Source: DASXMT01 sp963803065
Lineage (GTDB): Bacteria; Actinomycetota; Acidimicrobiia; Acidimicrobiales; RAAP-2
DNA length: 64,000 nt
Assembly: GCA_963803065.1 (NCBI GenBank)
Contig: CAWDKW010000004.1
Location: 62,001 to 126,000 of the forward strand
Direction of reading: 5' to 3'
The notes beneath the pieces were generated by a model. The model was not told where the DNA came from. It saw only the letters and a program-made list of their open reading frames with translations, and did not search any database. Made by a program: the position numbers and the translations under genes. Of this stretch, positions 63,808 to 64,000 are shown one piece after another. Position 1 is the stretch's first letter. Each line of letters opens with the position of its first letter.

Positions 63808-64000
63808 GTGTTGATGCCCCGCAAGGTCAAGCACCGCAAGCAGCAACGCGGCCGGATGACCGGCGCAGCCAAGGGCGGTGCCACCGTCAACTTCGGTGAC
63901 TTCGGTATCCAGGCCCTGGAGCCTGGCTGGCTCACCGCCCGCCAGATCGAGGCGGCCAGAATTGCCATGACCCGCCACGTCAAGCGCGGTGGCAAGGTGT
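63808..64000 (+). CDS. rplP: 50S ribosomal protein L16 (partial, runs off the window)
   Basis: GTG 63808 opens a frame starting MLMPRKVKHRKQQRGRMTGA, then NFGDFGIQALEPGWLTARQI, the standard L16 N-terminus. TTG 63811 and ATG 63814 are alternative starts. The C-terminal half is beyond 64000. Confidence 0.93.
   Translation, partial: MLMPRKVKHRKQQRGRMTGAAKGGATVNFGDFGIQALEPGWLTARQIEAARIAMTRHVKRGGKV

Overview
The window looks like a contiguous piece of chromosome from a high-GC actinobacterium. An Acidimicrobiia-like lineage is my best guess, held with moderate confidence. Support comes from GC-rich codons with G or C in the third position, many leaderless genes, actinobacterial lipoglycan mannosyltransferases (GT87 and MptB types), the order tRNA-Thr, tRNA-Met, rpmG, tRNA-Trp, secE, nusG as in mycobacteria, a small acyl-CoA carboxylase epsilon-like subunit, and a complete crotonyl-CoA carboxylase/reductase beside an ethylmalonyl-CoA-type mutase. 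I see no phage, insertion sequence, CRISPR array or rRNA.

Layout. 1-2.5 kb: the end of dnaX, then recR and a SixA-like phosphatase. 2.6-11.9 kb: an acyl-CoA carbon module with thiolase, crotonyl-CoA carboxylase/reductase, epimerase, propionyl-CoA carboxylase beta, epsilon-like subunit, ethylmalonyl-CoA mutase and 3-hydroxybutyryl-CoA dehydrogenase. Together they cover the entry half of the ethylmalonyl-CoA pathway. A GIY-YIG family gene sits in the middle of it. 12-21.7 kb: a degenerate S51-like protein, two cyclophilins, an orphan solute-binding protein, lysC-asd, phoU, a type II NADH dehydrogenase and rmuC. 21.7-28.5 kb: an AddB/AddA-type helicase-nuclease pair. 28.7-41 kb: a UDP-sulfoquinovose synthase, a secreted protein of unknown function, citrate synthase, TesB, a GH1 glycosidase, a GtrA-like protein, cobT (B12 lower ligand, relevant to the B12-dependent mutase), yajQ, tRNA-Tyr, two polytopic mannosyltransferases and a GNAT. 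41-64 kb: the main transcription and translation locus: three tRNAs, rpmG, secE, nusG, rplKAJL, rpoBC, rpsLG-fusA-tuf-rpsJ, then rplCDWB-rpsS-rplV-rpsC-rplP, which runs off the edge.

Three patterns cut across the genes. (1) At least 15 genes have a TAnnnT-type -10 hexamer only 6-9 nt before the start codon, so their transcripts should be leaderless. (2) About nine gene ends carry short tandem duplications that include the stop codon, with units of 16 to 47 bp; in two cases the period puts a stop in all three frames. (3) Several ribosomal or transcription proteins (NusG, L10, L4, L22, S3) carry long low-complexity, mostly acidic tails, the most extreme being a nine-residue acidic repeat on L22.

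The most important single anomaly is a one-base deletion in rpoB inside the rifampicin-resistance region, which splits this essential gene into two frames. It is most likely a sequence error and should be checked first.
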